Origin: Bacteroidales bacterium UBA4621
Lineage (GTDB): Bacteria; Bacteroidota; Bacteroidia; Bacteroidales; Paludibacteraceae
DNA length: 6,679 nt
Assembly (NCBI GenBank): GCA_002387325.1
Contig: DGIN01000051.1
Location: 1,691-8,369, forward strand
Direction: 5' to 3'
Position numbers and translations under genes: made by a program. Positions 6,145-6,679 of this stretch are shown in pieces (the first letter of the stretch is position 1; every line of letters starts with the position of its first letter). Under the pieces are notes generated by a model. The model saw only the letters and a list, made by a program, of their open reading frames with translations. It had not been told where the DNA came from and made no database searches.

Positions 6145-6550
6145 ACTCGAAGACTTTTACAGAGTAAAGTTTGCCGTTGGGCAGGTAGTTGTACTGTTTT
6201 TTCTTGGTGCCGTTGTCGTTGTACTCGTATTTGCGGATACGCACGGGACTATTTTTATGGTTGTAAACCACCTCGCGGGAGACAAAACCTTCCTCATTAT
6301 ATTCAATAGTAATGCGCTGCACCTGCCCATAGGTGGCGTACTCTATTTCCTCCACTTTGCGTCCGAGGGAGTCGTAGGTAGTAACATGGTCCAGCCAGCG
6401 GGTCTTTGCCTTGGCATCGGTATTCCATTCGCGGATAGTCAGGTTTTTGCGTTTGGCACGCTTTGCCAATGTCTCGGGGGAGACATCTGCAAACACCATT
6501 GCGGGGAAAAAAGTCAATATGAGAAACCAATATATACTTATGTGTTTCAT
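6125..6550 (-). CDS. Small secreted YD-repeat-like protein, function unknown
   Basis: 141 residues. MKHISIYWFLILTFFPAMVFA (1-21) is a clear signal peptide with cleavage expected before Asp22. A basic stretch follows (TLAKRAKRKN). Residues 57-136 form an even series of short tyrosine-led strands, with Tyr59, 71, 84, 96, 110 and 122 spaced 12-14 residues apart. Examples are YDSLGRKVEE, YNEEGFVSRE, YNDNGTKKKQ and YLPNGKLYS, which resembles RHS/YD or MORN-like antitoxin repeats. It should therefore be a small extended beta-sheet protein in the periplasm or at the surface. There is no cysteine in the mature part and no lipobox. It is the first gene of the operon, about 15 bases from the predicted transcript start, and overlaps the polymerase gene. 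A longer in-frame start at 6601 is unlikely because it lies upstream of the promoter. Confidence 0.82.
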   Translation of the reverse strand: MKHISIYWFLILTFFPAMVFADVSPETLAKRAKRKNLTIREWNTDAKAKTRWLDHVTTYDSLGRKVEEIEYATYGQVQRITIEYNEEGFVSREVVYNHKNSPVRIRKYEYNDNGTKKKQYNYLPNGKLYSVKVFEYAFSDD

Positions 6551-6569
6551 AGTTATGAGATTTTGGGCT

Positions 6570-6602
6570 GCAAAGATACAAGATTTATGCCACACTACCA
6601 AA
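6570..6602 (-). promoter_or_regulatory. Bacteroidota-type promoter of the VTC/DUF4956/DUF2490 operon
   Basis: Read on the minus strand: TTTG (6602-6599), exactly 20 bases, then TATCTTTGC (6578-6570). Box and spacing equal those of the murF-alr promoter, and both continue with AGC. Transcription should begin near 6565, about 15 bases before the ATG at 6550. No other promoter of this form is seen within the operon. Confidence 0.75.
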
Positions 6603-6679
6603 TAATCAGGTGTAAAAATGCAACAGAATGATTGTTTGGGTGTATATTTTGTATCAAGGTACTGTCCAATAGCAAATGC
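6603..6679. other. Intergenic end of the window
   Basis: AT-rich sequence upstream of the minus-strand promoter. No reading frame, RNA gene, terminator hairpin or second promoter with proper spacing is evident before the window ends. Confidence 0.5.

Noticed and set aside
6551..6601. Upstream ATG extending the secreted protein by 17 residues
   Set aside because: It would lie within the promoter, and the extension would hide a normal signal peptide that starts at 6550.
6029..6631. Plus-strand open frame of 200 codons at the right end
   Set aside because: It runs antisense to the polymerase start, the secreted protein and their promoter, with no recognisable features.
6630..6660. Plus-strand promoter near TATATTTTG at the right end
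   Set aside because: The box is one base off TAnnTTTG and no TTG lies 20 bases upstream.

Overview
The window reads as chromosomal DNA of a Bacteroidota bacterium, most likely order Bacteroidales. Four things point there: promoters of the Bacteroides type (TTG, 20 bases, TAnnTTTG), a DUF4295 gene directly after rpmG, a MurF/alanine racemase fusion gene, and DUF2490 and DUF4956 family proteins. No rRNA, tRNA, CRISPR array, insertion sequence or phage gene is visible.

Layout. Bases 1-421 hold no convincing gene. They contain a promoter (183-213), then an unusually long leader of about 200 bases with a perfect 10-bp hairpin (263-287) and a run of short tandem duplications (298-381). Next is a ribosomal protein operon, rpmB (L28), rpmG (L33) and a 50-residue DUF4295 protein, closed by a strong intrinsic terminator (1072-1100). 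A second promoter (1104-1135) then drives a MurF-Alr fusion gene (1148-3016), followed 35 bases later by an ABC transporter ATPase of the iron-complex/cobalamin type (3052-3789). From 3833 to 6550 a four-gene operon runs on the minus strand and converges on the ATPase gene. In transcription order it encodes a small secreted YD-repeat-like protein, a VTC-type polyphosphate polymerase domain protein, a DUF4956 multi-pass membrane protein, and a DUF2490 outer-membrane beta-barrel. A third promoter of the same form (6602-6570, minus) lies just upstream of its first gene.

Two things stand out. First, the MurF half of the MurF-Alr fusion appears to have lost part of its central domain and its whole C-terminal domain by in-frame deletion, while the racemase half looks intact: 622 residues instead of about 820-840. 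The protein is probably an alanine racemase carrying a dead MurF relic, so another MurF would be needed in the genome. Second, the minus-strand operon looks like a split version of the eukaryotic VTC polyphosphate polymerase, with catalytic domain and membrane part on separate genes. It is tightly packed with one secreted and one outer-membrane protein, so it may form an envelope-spanning polyphosphate or other phosphopolymer system. The ribosomal protein leader, with its hairpin, is a third candidate for undescribed regulation.
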